From Alphaproteobacteria bacterium (GTDB lineage Bacteria > Pseudomonadota > Alphaproteobacteria > UBA8366): a stretch of DNA of 64,000 nt. Shown in pieces: positions 1-7,611 of the stretch; the first letter of the stretch is position 1; each line of letters begins with the position of its first letter. The position numbers and the translations under genes are program-made. A model generated the notes under the pieces. It ran no database searches. It was not told the origin of the DNA and saw nothing but the letters and a program-made list of their open reading frames with translations. The stretch is taken from the NCBI GenBank assembly GCA_009377445.1, contig WHUA01000015.1, positions 45,271-109,270 of the forward strand, in the 5' to 3' direction.

Positions 1-20
1 AAACGGAGGGGCCGAGCCGC

Positions 21-126
21 TCATGCTTCGACAGGCTCAGCATGAGGATCTATATATTATAGATCAATAAGATAGACCTCATCCTGAGCCTCCTCATCCC
101 GAGCCTGTCGAGGGACGAAGGATGAG
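21..126. repeat. Dispersed palindromic (REP/BIME-like) element, copy 1
   Basis: Two palindromic modules of the TCATGCTTCGACAGGCTCAG type face each other across an AT-rich spacer (positions 49-78). The outer module reads CATGCTTCGACAGGCTCAGCATG and the second carries CCTCATCCTGAGCC plus GAGCCTGTCGAGGGACGAAGG. Five further copies lie at 3720, 4739, 14520, 16026 and 31183, always between genes or at a gene end. It is most likely a non-coding extragenic repeat that can form a cruciform or hairpin in RNA. Confidence 0.85.
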
Positions 127-220
127 TACGCTCCAGCCTCCGCATTCCCCGTTGCTCCGGCGCACGTCGCAGTATTCAATACGAAGAATTACAACCTCGC
201 ATTTCTGAGGCGCCCCACCC

Positions 221-1162
221 ATGAAGCCTGAACTCCTGCTGGTCTCCCCGCTCCCGCCCCGCGTAACGGAGGCGCTGAAAGACAACTTCGTCCTGCACGA
301 CTATTACCGCGCCAAGGACAAGCCGGGGATGCTGAAGGAGGTCGGCGGCAAGGTGCGCGGCTACATCTCCTTCGCTTCGGCCGGCGGCGCGGATGCGGCG
401 CTGATGGACGCGACACCCAAGGTCGAGTTGATCGCCAACTGGGGCGTCGGCTACGACCGGGTCGACGCGGCGGCGGCGAAGCAGCGCGACATCGTCGTGA
501 CCAACACCCCGGACGTGCTGACCGACTGCTGCGCCGACCTCGCCATGGCATTGATCCTCGCGGTCGCGCGCCGCGTCGCCGAGGGCGACCGCTACGTGCG
601 CGCCGGCAACTGGCCGAAGCTCGGCAACCTCGCGCTCGCCACGCGGGTGAACGGCAGCCGGCTCGGCATCGTCGGGCTGGGCCGTATCGGCAAGGCGGCG
701 GCGAAGCGCGCCGAAGCCTTCGACATGACAATCGCCTATTACGGCCGCCGCAAGCAGAAGGATGCGCCGTACGACTACTACGACGACGCGGTGAAGCTGG
801 CGAAGAACAGCGACTTTCTCCTCCTCACCTGTCCGGGCGGGCCGGAGACGCACCATCTCGTCAATTCAGAAGTGCTGAACGCGATCGGGCCGGAGGGCTT
901 CCTGATCAACATCGCGCGCGGCTCGGTGGTTGACGAAGAAGCCCTGGTCGCGGCGCTGAAGGAAAAGCGCATCGCCGGCGCGGCGCTCGACGTCTTCGCC
1001 AAGGAGCCGCAGGTGCCGGCGGCGTTGATGACCATGGACAACGTCGTGCTGCAGCCGCACCAGAGCAGCGCCACGTCGGCGACGCGGCGCGCGATGGACG
1101 ATCTGGTGGTCGAGAACCTGCGGCTGCACTTCGCGGGAAAGCCGGTCAGGACGCCGGTTTAG
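221..1162 (+). CDS. D-isomer-specific 2-hydroxyacid dehydrogenase
   Basis: 313 residues, the usual length for the family, which reduces 2-oxoacids such as glyoxylate or hydroxypyruvate with NAD(P)H in the cytosol. A Rossmann motif GIVGLGRIGKAA lies near residue 148. The three catalytic residues can be placed: Arg in NIARGSVVDEEAL, Glu in DVFAKEPQVP, and His in QPHQSSATSATRR (the canonical PHxGSAT with Gly changed to Ser). Substrate is not determinable; the family includes glyoxylate/hydroxypyruvate reductases. It stands alone, preceded by a palindromic repeat and followed by a perfect hairpin at 1209-1242. No strong Shine-Dalgarno is visible before the ATG, but the N-terminal MKPELLLVSPLP fits the family start. 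Confidence 0.9.
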   Translation: MKPELLLVSPLPPRVTEALKDNFVLHDYYRAKDKPGMLKEVGGKVRGYISFASAGGADAALMDATPKVELIANWGVGYDRVDAAAAKQRDIVVTNTPDVLTDCCADLAMALILAVARRVAEGDRYVRAGNWPKLGNLALATRVNGSRLGIVGLGRIGKAAAKRAEAFDMTIAYYGRRKQKDAPYDYYDDAVKLAKNSDFLLLTCPGGPETHHLVNSEVLNAIGPEGFLINIARGSVVDEEALVAALKEKRIAGAALDVFAKEPQVPAALMTMDNVVLQPHQSSATSATRRAMDDLVVENLRLHFAGKPVRTPV

Positions 1163-1196
1163 GGCGTCCCGCCGGGCTCCCGCTCTTCCCCATGAC

Positions 1197-1246
1197 CTAG
1201 AGCAACTTATCTGCAATCAGGTGATTCCACCTGATTGCAGATTGAT
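1197..1246. terminator. Perfect 15-bp stem hairpin between converging genes
   Basis: Positions 1209-1223 (ATCTGCAATCAGGTG) pair perfectly with 1228-1242 across a 4-nt loop, inside a longer imperfect palindrome that starts TAGAGCAA and ends TTGATCTAG. It lies between a rightward gene ending at 1162 and a leftward one ending at 1247, so it could terminate both. The nearly symmetrical TAGA ends suggest a mobile palindromic repeat reused as a terminator. There is no long T-tract. Confidence 0.6.
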
Positions 1247-1462
1247 CTAGCGCGCGGAGGCGACGATCCGCTTGCCGCGAACCGCCAGCAGGCATTCGTG
1301 ATAGGTGTTCAGCAGATAGTGCCGGTCGGCCGGCGTATGCGGCCCCGCGGTCGCGCTGCTGGAAATCGTGCGATTCTCGACCTTCATGATGTCGAGCATG
1401 AGCTTGTAAGCGATCATCTCGGGCGACCCTTCCCCGAAATGAAAGACCGGCGGCTCCTGCAT
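1247..1462 (-). CDS. Conserved-looking hypothetical protein, 71 aa
   Basis: A small protein beginning MQEPPVFHFGEGSPEMIAYK and ending GKRIVASAR; I do not recognise the family. No signal peptide or membrane segment is visible and the composition is that of a soluble protein. The start at 1462 is chosen over an upstream ATG at 1507 because a GGAGGG Shine-Dalgarno lies about 9 nt before it. The internal EGSPEMIAYKLMLDIM region looks helical. It converges with the dehydrogenase at 221-1162 across a hairpin. Confidence 0.6.
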   Translation of the reverse strand: MQEPPVFHFGEGSPEMIAYKLMLDIMKVENRTISSSATAGPHTPADRHYLLNTYHECLLAVRGKRIVASAR

Positions 1463-1664
1463 TCCCAAGTCCCTCCAGGCTAACCCCACAGCCGGCATGT
1501 TTCCCAAGCTGCGGTTAAGATGCGGTTAAGGAGTGGAAGTCTTTGGTGTGACTGTATGATTTCTCAGCACCAGCCGCCTCCGCCCGGCACGCTTTAGCAC
1601 GCCCCCCTATACCGTGTTAGGCTTTCCGCAAAACGGCGCAGACCGAACCTAAGAGGCCGAACCG

Positions 1665-3062
1665 ATGGCGCAGGAAACGCTCTTCGACAAGATCTGGAAC
1701 CGGCATGTCGTGGCCGACCTCGGCGGCGGCTATGCGCTGCTGCATGTCAGCCGCAACCTCATGCACGACGGCGGCGGCGGGCCGCTGCGCCTGATCCGGG
1801 AACGCGGCTACAAGGTGCGCAATCCGGAGCTCAACCTCGGCACGCTCGACCACGCGGTCACGACCGAGCCCGGACGCACGAAGGACAGCAAGAGCGCCTT
1901 CTCCGGCCGGCTCGACATCATGCGCGAGGAGTCGAAGAAGGCCGGCGTCACGCTCTACGACGTGGGCGAGCCGGGCCAGGGCATCGTGCACGTCATCGGG
2001 CCGGAGATGGGCTACACGCTGCCGGGCACCCTGCTCACCTGCGGCGACAGCCACACCTGCACGCATGGCGGCATGGGCGCGATCGCCTTCGGCATCGGCG
2101 CGACCGAGGTCGGCCACGTGCTGGCGACGCAGACCATCGTGCAGCGGAAGCCGCTCCGCATGCGCGCGAGCTTCGAGGGCGAGCGCCATCCCGGCGTCGA
2201 GCCCAAGGACATGATCCTCTACCTGATCGGCAGGATCGGCACGGCGGGCGGCACCGGCTACGCCGTCGAATACGCCGGCAGCGCGGTGCGCGACCTCGAC
2301 ATCGAAGGCCGCCTCACCCTATGCAACCTGTCGATCGAGCTCGGCGCGAAAGTCGGCATGGTCGCGCCGGACGAGACGACTTTCGCCTATCTCGAGGGCC
2401 GGCCGCTCGCGCCCACGGGCGCGATGTGGGACCGCGCGGTCGCCGACTGGCGCACGCTGCCGACCGATCCCGGCGCCGTCTTCGATGCCGAGGTCGAGAT
2501 CGACATGGCCGAGGTCGCGCCGCAGATCACCTGGGGCACCAGCCCCGAGAACGTCATCGCGGTCGACCAGCGCATTCCCGACCCGGCCTCGCTCGACGAT
2601 CCGGACCGGCGCGGCTCCTGGGAAGCCTCGCTCGACTACATGGGGCTTCAGGCTGGGCAGCCGATCGCCGGCACGCCGGTCGATTGGGTGTTCATCGGCT
2701 CCTGCACCAACAGCCGGCTCTCCGACCTCCGTGCCGCCGCCGCCGTTGCCAAGGGCCGCAAGGTCGCCGGCAGCGTGACCGCCTGGGTCGTGCCCGGCTC
2801 GGAGAACGTGAAGCGCCAGGCCGAGGCGGAAGGCCTCGACCGCATCTTCAAGGAGGCGGGCTTCCAGTGGCGCGAGCCGGGCTGCTCGATGTGCCTCGCC
2901 TTCAACGGCGACCGCGTGCCGCCGGGCAAGCGCAGCGTCTCGACCTCGAACCGCAACTTCGTCGGCCGCCAGGGACCCGGCGCGCGCACCCATCTCGCGA
3001 GCCCGGCGATGGCCGCCGCCGCGGCGGTTGCCGGCTGCATCGCCGACGTGCGCGACCTCTGA
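1665..3062 (+). CDS. leuC: 3-isopropylmalate dehydratase large subunit (LeuC-type aconitase family)
   Basis: 465 residues, the normal LeuC length. It forms the [4Fe-4S]-containing half of the hydro-lyase that interconverts 2- and 3-isopropylmalate in leucine synthesis. The cluster ligands are Cys347 in GSCTNSRLSDL and Cys407/Cys410 in GCSMCLAFNGDR; the N-terminal KIWNRHVV and the SFEGERHP/GDSHTCTHGG blocks are LeuC hallmarks. The small subunit follows after 18 nt, so the two are co-transcribed. Related pairs act on citraconate/2-methylmalate, so leucine synthesis is the default but not proven reading. No leuA or leuB is visible within this window. Confidence 0.92.
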   Translation: MAQETLFDKIWNRHVVADLGGGYALLHVSRNLMHDGGGGPLRLIRERGYKVRNPELNLGTLDHAVTTEPGRTKDSKSAFSGRLDIMREESKKAGVTLYDVGEPGQGIVHVIGPEMGYTLPGTLLTCGDSHTCTHGGMGAIAFGIGATEVGHVLATQTIVQRKPLRMRASFEGERHPGVEPKDMILYLIGRIGTAGGTGYAVEYAGSAVRDLDIEGRLTLCNLSIELGAKVGMVAPDETTFAYLEGRPLAPTGAMWDRAVADWRTLPTDPGAVFDAEVEIDMAEVAPQITWGTSPENVIAVDQRIPDPASLDDPDRRGSWEASLDYMGLQAGQPIAGTPVDWVFIGSCTNSRLSDLRAAAAVAKGRKVAGSVTAWVVPGSENVKRQAEAEGLDRIFKEAGFQWREPGCSMCLAFNGDRVPPGKRSVSTSNRNFVGRQGPGARTHLASPAMAAAAAVAGCIADVRDL

Positions 3063-3080
3063 GCCGACGGGAGAGACGAC

Positions 3081-3701
3081 ATGGACAAGTTCACCGTAAT
3101 GGAAGCCAGCGCCGCGCCGCTCATGCGCCAGAACGTCAACACCGACGTCATCATCCGCGTCGAGCGGTTGCGCGACCTGCCGCGCGGCAAGCTCGGGCCC
3201 TACGCCTTCGAGTCCTGGCGCTACGACCTGGAGGGCAACGAGAATCCCGATTTCGTCCTCAACAAGCAGCCCTACCGCGAGTCCAAGATCGTCCTCGCCG
3301 CCGACAACTTCGCCTGCGGCAGCTCGCGCGAGCATGCCGTCTGGGCGCTGTGGGATTTCGGCATCCGCTGCGTGATCGCGCCGAGCTTCGGGCAAATCTT
3401 CTACAACAACTGCTTCCAGAACGGCATGCTGCCGGTCATGCTGCCGCTGAAGGAGATCGAGGCGATGGCCGCCGAGATCGAAGAGAGCCAGGGCGCCGGC
3501 CGCGTGAAAGTGGACCTGGAGAACATGGTCGTCACCACGCCGAGCGGCAGGACGATCCCGTTCACGCTCGACGCGATCCGCCGCGACGGGCTGTTGAAAG
3601 GCCGCGACCAGATCGAGCTGACGATGACGCGGGTGGCCGAGATCGACGCGTTCCAGAAGAAGGACCGCGAGCGGTTTCCTTGGATCTATGCGCGGGGGTA
3701 G
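3081..3701 (+). CDS. leuD: 3-isopropylmalate dehydratase small subunit (LeuD)
   Basis: 206 residues, matching LeuD. The swivelling domain carries the substrate-recognition blocks GSSREHAVWAL (near residue 79) and IAPSFGQIFYNNCFQNGMLP. A good GGGAGAG Shine-Dalgarno precedes the ATG. It pairs with the large subunit encoded immediately upstream; the C-terminal part ends RFPWIYARG just before a palindromic repeat. Confidence 0.92.
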   Translation: MDKFTVMEASAAPLMRQNVNTDVIIRVERLRDLPRGKLGPYAFESWRYDLEGNENPDFVLNKQPYRESKIVLAADNFACGSSREHAVWALWDFGIRCVIAPSFGQIFYNNCFQNGMLPVMLPLKEIEAMAAEIEESQGAGRVKVDLENMVVTTPSGRTIPFTLDAIRRDGLLKGRDQIELTMTRVAEIDAFQKKDRERFPWIYARG

Positions 3702-3719
3702 GTCGTAGGTTCTTCGCAC

Positions 3720-3800
3720 TCATGCTTCGACAGGCTCAGCATGAGGGATATATTATTGATCTAAAAAGAAATCCTCATCCTGAGCTTGTCGAAGGATGAG
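3720..3800. repeat. Dispersed palindromic element, copy 2
   Basis: CATGCTTCGACAGGCTCAGCATG module, AT-rich spacer (tattattgatctaaaaag) and a second module CCTCATCCTGAGCTTGTCG ending AAGGATGAGG. It lies between converging genes leuD and the ComA-like gene, where transcripts from both sides would carry a hairpin. Confidence 0.85.
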
Positions 3801-3825
3801 GCGCTCCGGGTGACGAAGTGCGAGA

Positions 3826-4635
3826 TCACTCCGCCGCCTCGTCGCTCCGCTCCGGCCCCACCACGCTCAACCCGCAGCGCAGCGCTTCGAGGCCGATCAC
3901 AACGTCGGGCTGGACGTTCGCGATGTTCACGTCCGGGCCGAATTCGAGCACGAAGGCCTTCTGCAGCTCGAAGACGTCGTTCACGGTCGTGCCCTTGATC
4001 CAGTAGCCGGTCAGCTCGAACAGCACCTTCGAGATGTCGAGGCCGTCGCGCAGCTCGGCCAGCAGGCCCTGCTTGATCTCGCCGGCCTCCATGAGCTCGG
4101 CCGCCTCGACCAGCACCAGCTCGCAGCCGGCCTCGAAGCACACCTTGGCCTGGGCGATCAGCTCCGCGCCCTCCTGCTTGCCGGTCTTCGAGCCGACCTC
4201 GCCATGCACCTCCAGGCCGCAGTCGATGGCGAGGCGGATCATGCGGTGGCGCTCCTGGTCGTTCAGCGGCACGCAGTTGTCGGAGACCTCGATGGCTTCG
4301 ACGCCGTGGCGCTTCGCCTCCTCGCAATAGGGCTGCACCGATTTCCAGCCCTGCGTCGCGAAGACGTATTCGAGGAACTGGCCGCCGAGGAACGGCTTCA
4401 CGTCGTAGCTCTTGTAGAGCGCCAGCTTGCGGCGGAAGGTCTCCACGTCGTAGAGCCGCGCCGTCCCCGCCACGATCTTGCCGAGGTCGATATAGGGCGC
4501 GGCGAGGTCGAGCGTGTCCTGCAGATGCTGCATGGGCAGGCCCCAGTCCATCATCATGGTGAGCCCGGTGTGTCGCGGCTTCGCGGTGCTGCGCCCCGCC
4601 GGAAGCGGGACCATCTCGAAGGGGCGTGTCGTCAT
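3826..4635 (-). CDS. Phosphosulfolactate synthase-like (ComA family) protein
   Basis: 269 residues from the chosen start. The family is a TIM barrel whose founding member, archaeal ComA, adds sulfite to phosphoenolpyruvate for coenzyme M synthesis. Visible family features are the N-terminal KPRHTGLTMMMDWG, the FLGGQFLEYVF block and VEAIEVSDNCVPLN, followed by GLEVHGEVGSKTG and the acidic VLVEAAELMEAGEI. Start 4635 is preferred over 4689 because GAGG sits 10 nt upstream. No comB or comC homologue is adjacent, so the bacterial substrate is open; bacterial members may serve sulfolactate metabolism. The gene is flanked by palindromic repeats on both sides. Confidence 0.8.
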   Translation of the reverse strand: MTTRPFEMVPLPAGRSTAKPRHTGLTMMMDWGLPMQHLQDTLDLAAPYIDLGKIVAGTARLYDVETFRRKLALYKSYDVKPFLGGQFLEYVFATQGWKSVQPYCEEAKRHGVEAIEVSDNCVPLNDQERHRMIRLAIDCGLEVHGEVGSKTGKQEGAELIAQAKVCFEAGCELVLVEAAELMEAGEIKQGLLAELRDGLDISKVLFELTGYWIKGTTVNDVFELQKAFVLEFGPDVNIANVQPDVVIGLEALRCGLSVVGPERSDEAAE

Positions 4636-4738
4636 GGGTGGGGAACCTCGGATCGGGTGGCGATCCGCCGATGATAGCCCGGACACCACGCGGCATGACA
4701 GCCCGGACCGATCCGCCTATGCTCCTCCAGAGTCCGCC

Positions 4739-4816
4739 TCATGCTTCGACAGGCTCAGCATGAGGCTGTCATCGAGCTTTACAGGGTACCTCATCTTGAG
4801 CCTGTCGAAAAATGAG
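4739..4816. repeat. Dispersed palindromic element, copy 3
   Basis: Begins TCATGCTTCGACAGGCTCAG and ends with an inverted partner CTCATCTTGAGCCTGTCGAA, separated by about 30 nt. Located between the divergent ComA-like gene and the hydrolase starting at 4836, so any promoter for either must lie beside or inside it. Confidence 0.85.
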
Positions 4817-4835
4817 GTGCGACGGGACCTGAACC

Positions 4836-5720
4836 ATGCGCATCACCCTTCTCGGCACCGGCACGCCGACGCCTTCGCTGAAACGCATGTGCTCCGGCTA
4901 TGTGGTCGAGACCGGCCAGGACGTGATCGTGTTCGACCACGGCGCCGGCAGCCATCACCGGCTGCTCGAAGCCGGTTACACGGCGACCGACGTCACGCAT
5001 TTCGTCTGCAGCCACCTGCACTACGACCATTGCATGGACTACCCGCGCCTGCTCATCACGCGCTGGGACCAGGGCGGCGGGAAGATCCCCGAGATGAAGG
5101 TCTGGGGACCGCCCGGCCTCTCGCGCATGACGCGGCTGCTGATCGACGACGACGGCGTGTTCGGCCCCGACCTTATCGCCCGCACCAACCACCCGCTCAG
5201 CATGGACGTCTACCGCAACCGCGGCGGCCAGGGCGAGCGCGCCCGCCCCGCGCCCATCCTCCGCGAGCTGCGCAGCGGCGACGTGGTGGACGAGAACGGC
5301 TGGACGCTGACGGTGGCGAGCGTGCCGCACGTCCAGCCCTATCTCGTCTGCTACGGCTACCGGCTCGACACGGCGGCGGGCTCCTTCGTCTATTCCGGCG
5401 ACAGCGGGCCGAGCACGGCGATGGAGAAGCTGGCGGCCGGCGCGGACGTGCTCGTGCACATGTGCCAGCACATCACCGGGACCGAGCCGTCCGAGGCCTA
5501 TGCCAAGGGCTGCATGGGCCATATGGAGCTGGCGCAGCTCGGCGCGAAGACGGGCGTCCGCAACCTCGTCATGAGCCACATGCTGCTGCAGCTCGACGTG
5601 CCGGGGGTGCGCGAAAGCCTGATCGCCGAGATGAAAAGCGTCTACAAGGGCAACCTGATCTGGGGCGAGGACCTGATGGAGATCCCGGTCGCCGCCCCCG
5701 TCCCGGCGCAGATGGACTGA
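4836..5720 (+). CDS. Metallo-beta-lactamase-fold hydrolase
   Basis: 294 residues. The zinc-binding signature HxHxDH appears as His60, His62, Asp64, His65 in SHLHYDHCMDYPR, and later ligands are in YSGDSG and in MSHMLLQL. The N-terminal MRITLLGTGTPTPS is typical of the RNase Z/AHL-lactonase-like branch that cleaves phosphodiesters, lactones or thioesters. It is a cytosolic protein with no signal peptide. The MaoC-type gene starts 12 nt downstream, suggesting an operon and perhaps a thioester or small-acid substrate, which is inference. Confidence 0.85.
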   Translation: MRITLLGTGTPTPSLKRMCSGYVVETGQDVIVFDHGAGSHHRLLEAGYTATDVTHFVCSHLHYDHCMDYPRLLITRWDQGGGKIPEMKVWGPPGLSRMTRLLIDDDGVFGPDLIARTNHPLSMDVYRNRGGQGERARPAPILRELRSGDVVDENGWTLTVASVPHVQPYLVCYGYRLDTAAGSFVYSGDSGPSTAMEKLAAGADVLVHMCQHITGTEPSEAYAKGCMGHMELAQLGAKTGVRNLVMSHMLLQLDVPGVRESLIAEMKSVYKGNLIWGEDLMEIPVAAPVPAQMD

Positions 5721-5732
5721 GAAGGAATCCGC

Positions 5733-6530
5733 ATGAGCGCGACGGCGCAGTTCCAGCCCGGCCTGAAATTCCCCGAATGGGAATGCGTCGTCACGCGGAC
5801 GCAGCAGGCGGAGAAGCTCGCCTGCTGCGGCCTCGACCCGGCGCTCCACGGCGACCGCATCGATATTACCCAACTCGCCTATGCCGCGGTCATGTCGGCA
5901 TTGCGCGCCGGCATCTCGATCAACGGCCGTGTCCATATGAGCCAGGCCTTCGACTTGCGCGCGCCGGTGCTGCTGGGCGAGCCGCTCGTCGTCCGGGGCG
6001 AGGTCGAGGCCGTCATCCCCGACCGGCGCGGCGAGATCGAGGAGAGCCGCTTCGACTTCGTCCGCCCGGACGGCAGCATCCCGCTGTCGACGCGGCGCAG
6101 CTCGCTCGTGCTCGACCCCAAGATCGGGGCCGCGCGCGAGGCCGGCTCGAAGCCCCGCCCGCCCGAGGACCCGCGCGCGGGAAAGGTCTTGCTCGCCCGC
6201 CACCGGCTCGTGCCGGAGCAAGTCGCCGCCTACAGCATCGAGGCGGACAACCTTATCCATTCCGATCCCGAGACGGCGCGCGGTTTCGGCTTCCGCGCGC
6301 CCATCGCCGCCGGGCTGATGGCGGTGCATTTCATGATGGCGGCGCTCTGCCGCCCCGCCCCGCCCGAGCGCCTCCGCATGACCGTGCGCTTCCGCCGCCC
6401 GATGTTCTGGGACGACGCGCTGGAGGTGTGGGGACGGCACGAAGCGGACGCCTTGTCCGCGCTGGCGGTGGTCAACGCCGACGGCAAGGCCGCCAGCGAC
6501 TGCATCGTCGAAGAAATCTCCTGCAACTGA
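5733..6530 (+). CDS. MaoC-like / N-terminal FAS1-type dehydratase-domain protein
   Basis: 265 residues, long enough for two hot-dog folds. The second half has the hydratase-2 motif NLIHSDPETARGFGFRAPIA, with Asn, His and Asp as the expected catalytic set, followed by GLMAVHFM. The first half (ITQLAYAAVM...VHMSQAFDLRAPVLLGE) looks like a degenerate hot dog. Members hydrate or dehydrate enoyl/3-hydroxyacyl thioesters, for example mesaconyl-CoA-type substrates. It follows the metallohydrolase by 12 nt and is followed by a thiol oxidoreductase, so all three may share a transcript. Confidence 0.8.
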   Translation: MSATAQFQPGLKFPEWECVVTRTQQAEKLACCGLDPALHGDRIDITQLAYAAVMSALRAGISINGRVHMSQAFDLRAPVLLGEPLVVRGEVEAVIPDRRGEIEESRFDFVRPDGSIPLSTRRSSLVLDPKIGAAREAGSKPRPPEDPRAGKVLLARHRLVPEQVAAYSIEADNLIHSDPETARGFGFRAPIAAGLMAVHFMMAALCRPAPPERLRMTVRFRRPMFWDDALEVWGRHEADALSALAVVNADGKAASDCIVEEISCN

Positions 6531-6544
6531 AACAGGTAGCGCCC

Positions 6545-7144
6545 GTGAGCCTTCTCCGAAAGAAGCTTGTCGTCCTTTGCCTTTTGTTCGCCCCGCTCGC
6601 GGCGGCGGCGGAGCCGCTGTCGACGGCCGAGGCGCTGGAGGACCGGGTCATGGGCGACCCGAAAGCGCCCGTGACGATGATCGAATACGCCTCGCTCGCT
6701 TGCCACCATTGCGCCGACTTCCACAAGAACACGCTGCCGAAGATCAAGGAGCGGTTCATCGACACCGGAAAGGTGAAGCTGATCTTCCGTGACTTCCCTT
6801 TCGACTCATCCGCCTTCGCGGCGGCGATGACGGCGCGCTGCGCGCCGCCCGCGCGCTATTTCCAGTACGTCTCGGTGCTGTTCACGAACCAGGAAATGTG
6901 GTCGCACAGCCCCAACCCGCGGGAAGCGCTCGCGCGCATCGCCAAGCTCGGCGGCATGACGCAGGACGATTTCGACCAATGCGTCGACAACAAGGAGCTC
7001 TTCGCCGGCCTGCGGCAGCGGCAGCTCGACGCGGAAAAGCAATACGAGATCCGGTCGACGCCGACCTTCCTCGTCGGCGACAAGAAGATCACCGGCAGCC
7101 AGCCTTTCGAGGTCTTCGAGAAGGCGCTGAACGAGGCAAAGTAG
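6545..7144 (+). CDS. DsbA-family thiol:disulfide oxidoreductase, exported
   Basis: 199 residues from a GTG start chosen because the next residues (SLLRKKLVVLCLLFAPLAAAAE) form a clean Sec signal peptide with an AAA-type cleavage site. The active site CHHC lies in EYASLACHHCADFH, in a DSBA-like thioredoxin fold (MGDPKAPVTMIEY before, STPTFLVGDKKITG with the cis-Pro loop after). It should oxidise thiols in the periplasm. It lies 15 nt after the MaoC-type gene and converges with the copper gene group, so it may help fold Cys-rich periplasmic proteins there. Confidence 0.88.
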   Translation: MSLLRKKLVVLCLLFAPLAAAAEPLSTAEALEDRVMGDPKAPVTMIEYASLACHHCADFHKNTLPKIKERFIDTGKVKLIFRDFPFDSSAFAAAMTARCAPPARYFQYVSVLFTNQEMWSHSPNPREALARIAKLGGMTQDDFDQCVDNKELFAGLRQRQLDAEKQYEIRSTPTFLVGDKKITGSQPFEVFEKALNEAK

Positions 7145-7160
7145 CGGGCGCACACGCCCT

Positions 7161-7595
7161 TCACTCGATCGCGTAGACCTTCAGCGGGCCGTCGGAAATC
7201 TCGTAGATCACGAACGGCTCCGTCTTCTTACCCGACATTCCGGGCGAGCCGGCCGGCATGCCGGGAAGCGACACGCCGCGGATGGCCGGGCGCTCCCTAA
7301 GCAGCCGCTCGATCGTCCGCGCCGGCACGTGCCCTTCCACGACGTAAGGACCGACGATCATCGTGTGGCAGCCGGCGAGCTCGTCCGGCACGCCGTATTT
7401 CCGCTTGATCAGGGAAAGGTCGTGCGTCGGCTGCACCGTGACGGCATAGCCGTGTTCGCGCAGATAGGCAGCATGGCCTTCGCAGCAGCCGCATTCCGGA
7501 TTCTTGTACAGCGTCACCTGTGTTTGCCCGGCCGCGGAGATCGGCATCGGCAAGACGAGAAAGAGGCTCAAGAGCAAGGTTCTCAACATAGGCAT
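7161..7595 (-). CDS. DUF411 periplasmic metal-binding protein
   Basis: 144 residues with a signal peptide (MPMLRTLLLSLFLVLPMPISAAG). The mature part starts VTLYKNPECGCCEGH, the CGCC motif that defines DUF411, and continues YLREHGYAVTV and GCHTMIVGPYVVEGHVP. Such proteins accompany copper-resistance genes and are thought to bind copper. It is the last gene of a leftward set behind the multicopper oxidase, 16 nt apart. The C-terminal LPGMPAGSPGM segment is Met-rich, also consistent with copper. Confidence 0.88.
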   Translation of the reverse strand: MPMLRTLLLSLFLVLPMPISAAGQTQVTLYKNPECGCCEGHAAYLREHGYAVTVQPTHDLSLIKRKYGVPDELAGCHTMIVGPYVVEGHVPARTIERLLRERPAIRGVSLPGMPAGSPGMSGKKTEPFVIYEISDGPLKVYAIE

Positions 7596-7611
7596 CGTCG
7601 CTACTCCAAAC

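Noticed and set aside
2319..3719. Long frames on both strands over leuC/leuD
   Set aside because: All are out-of-frame readings of the LeuC and LeuD genes, whose catalytic cysteines and Shine-Dalgarno sites are clear.
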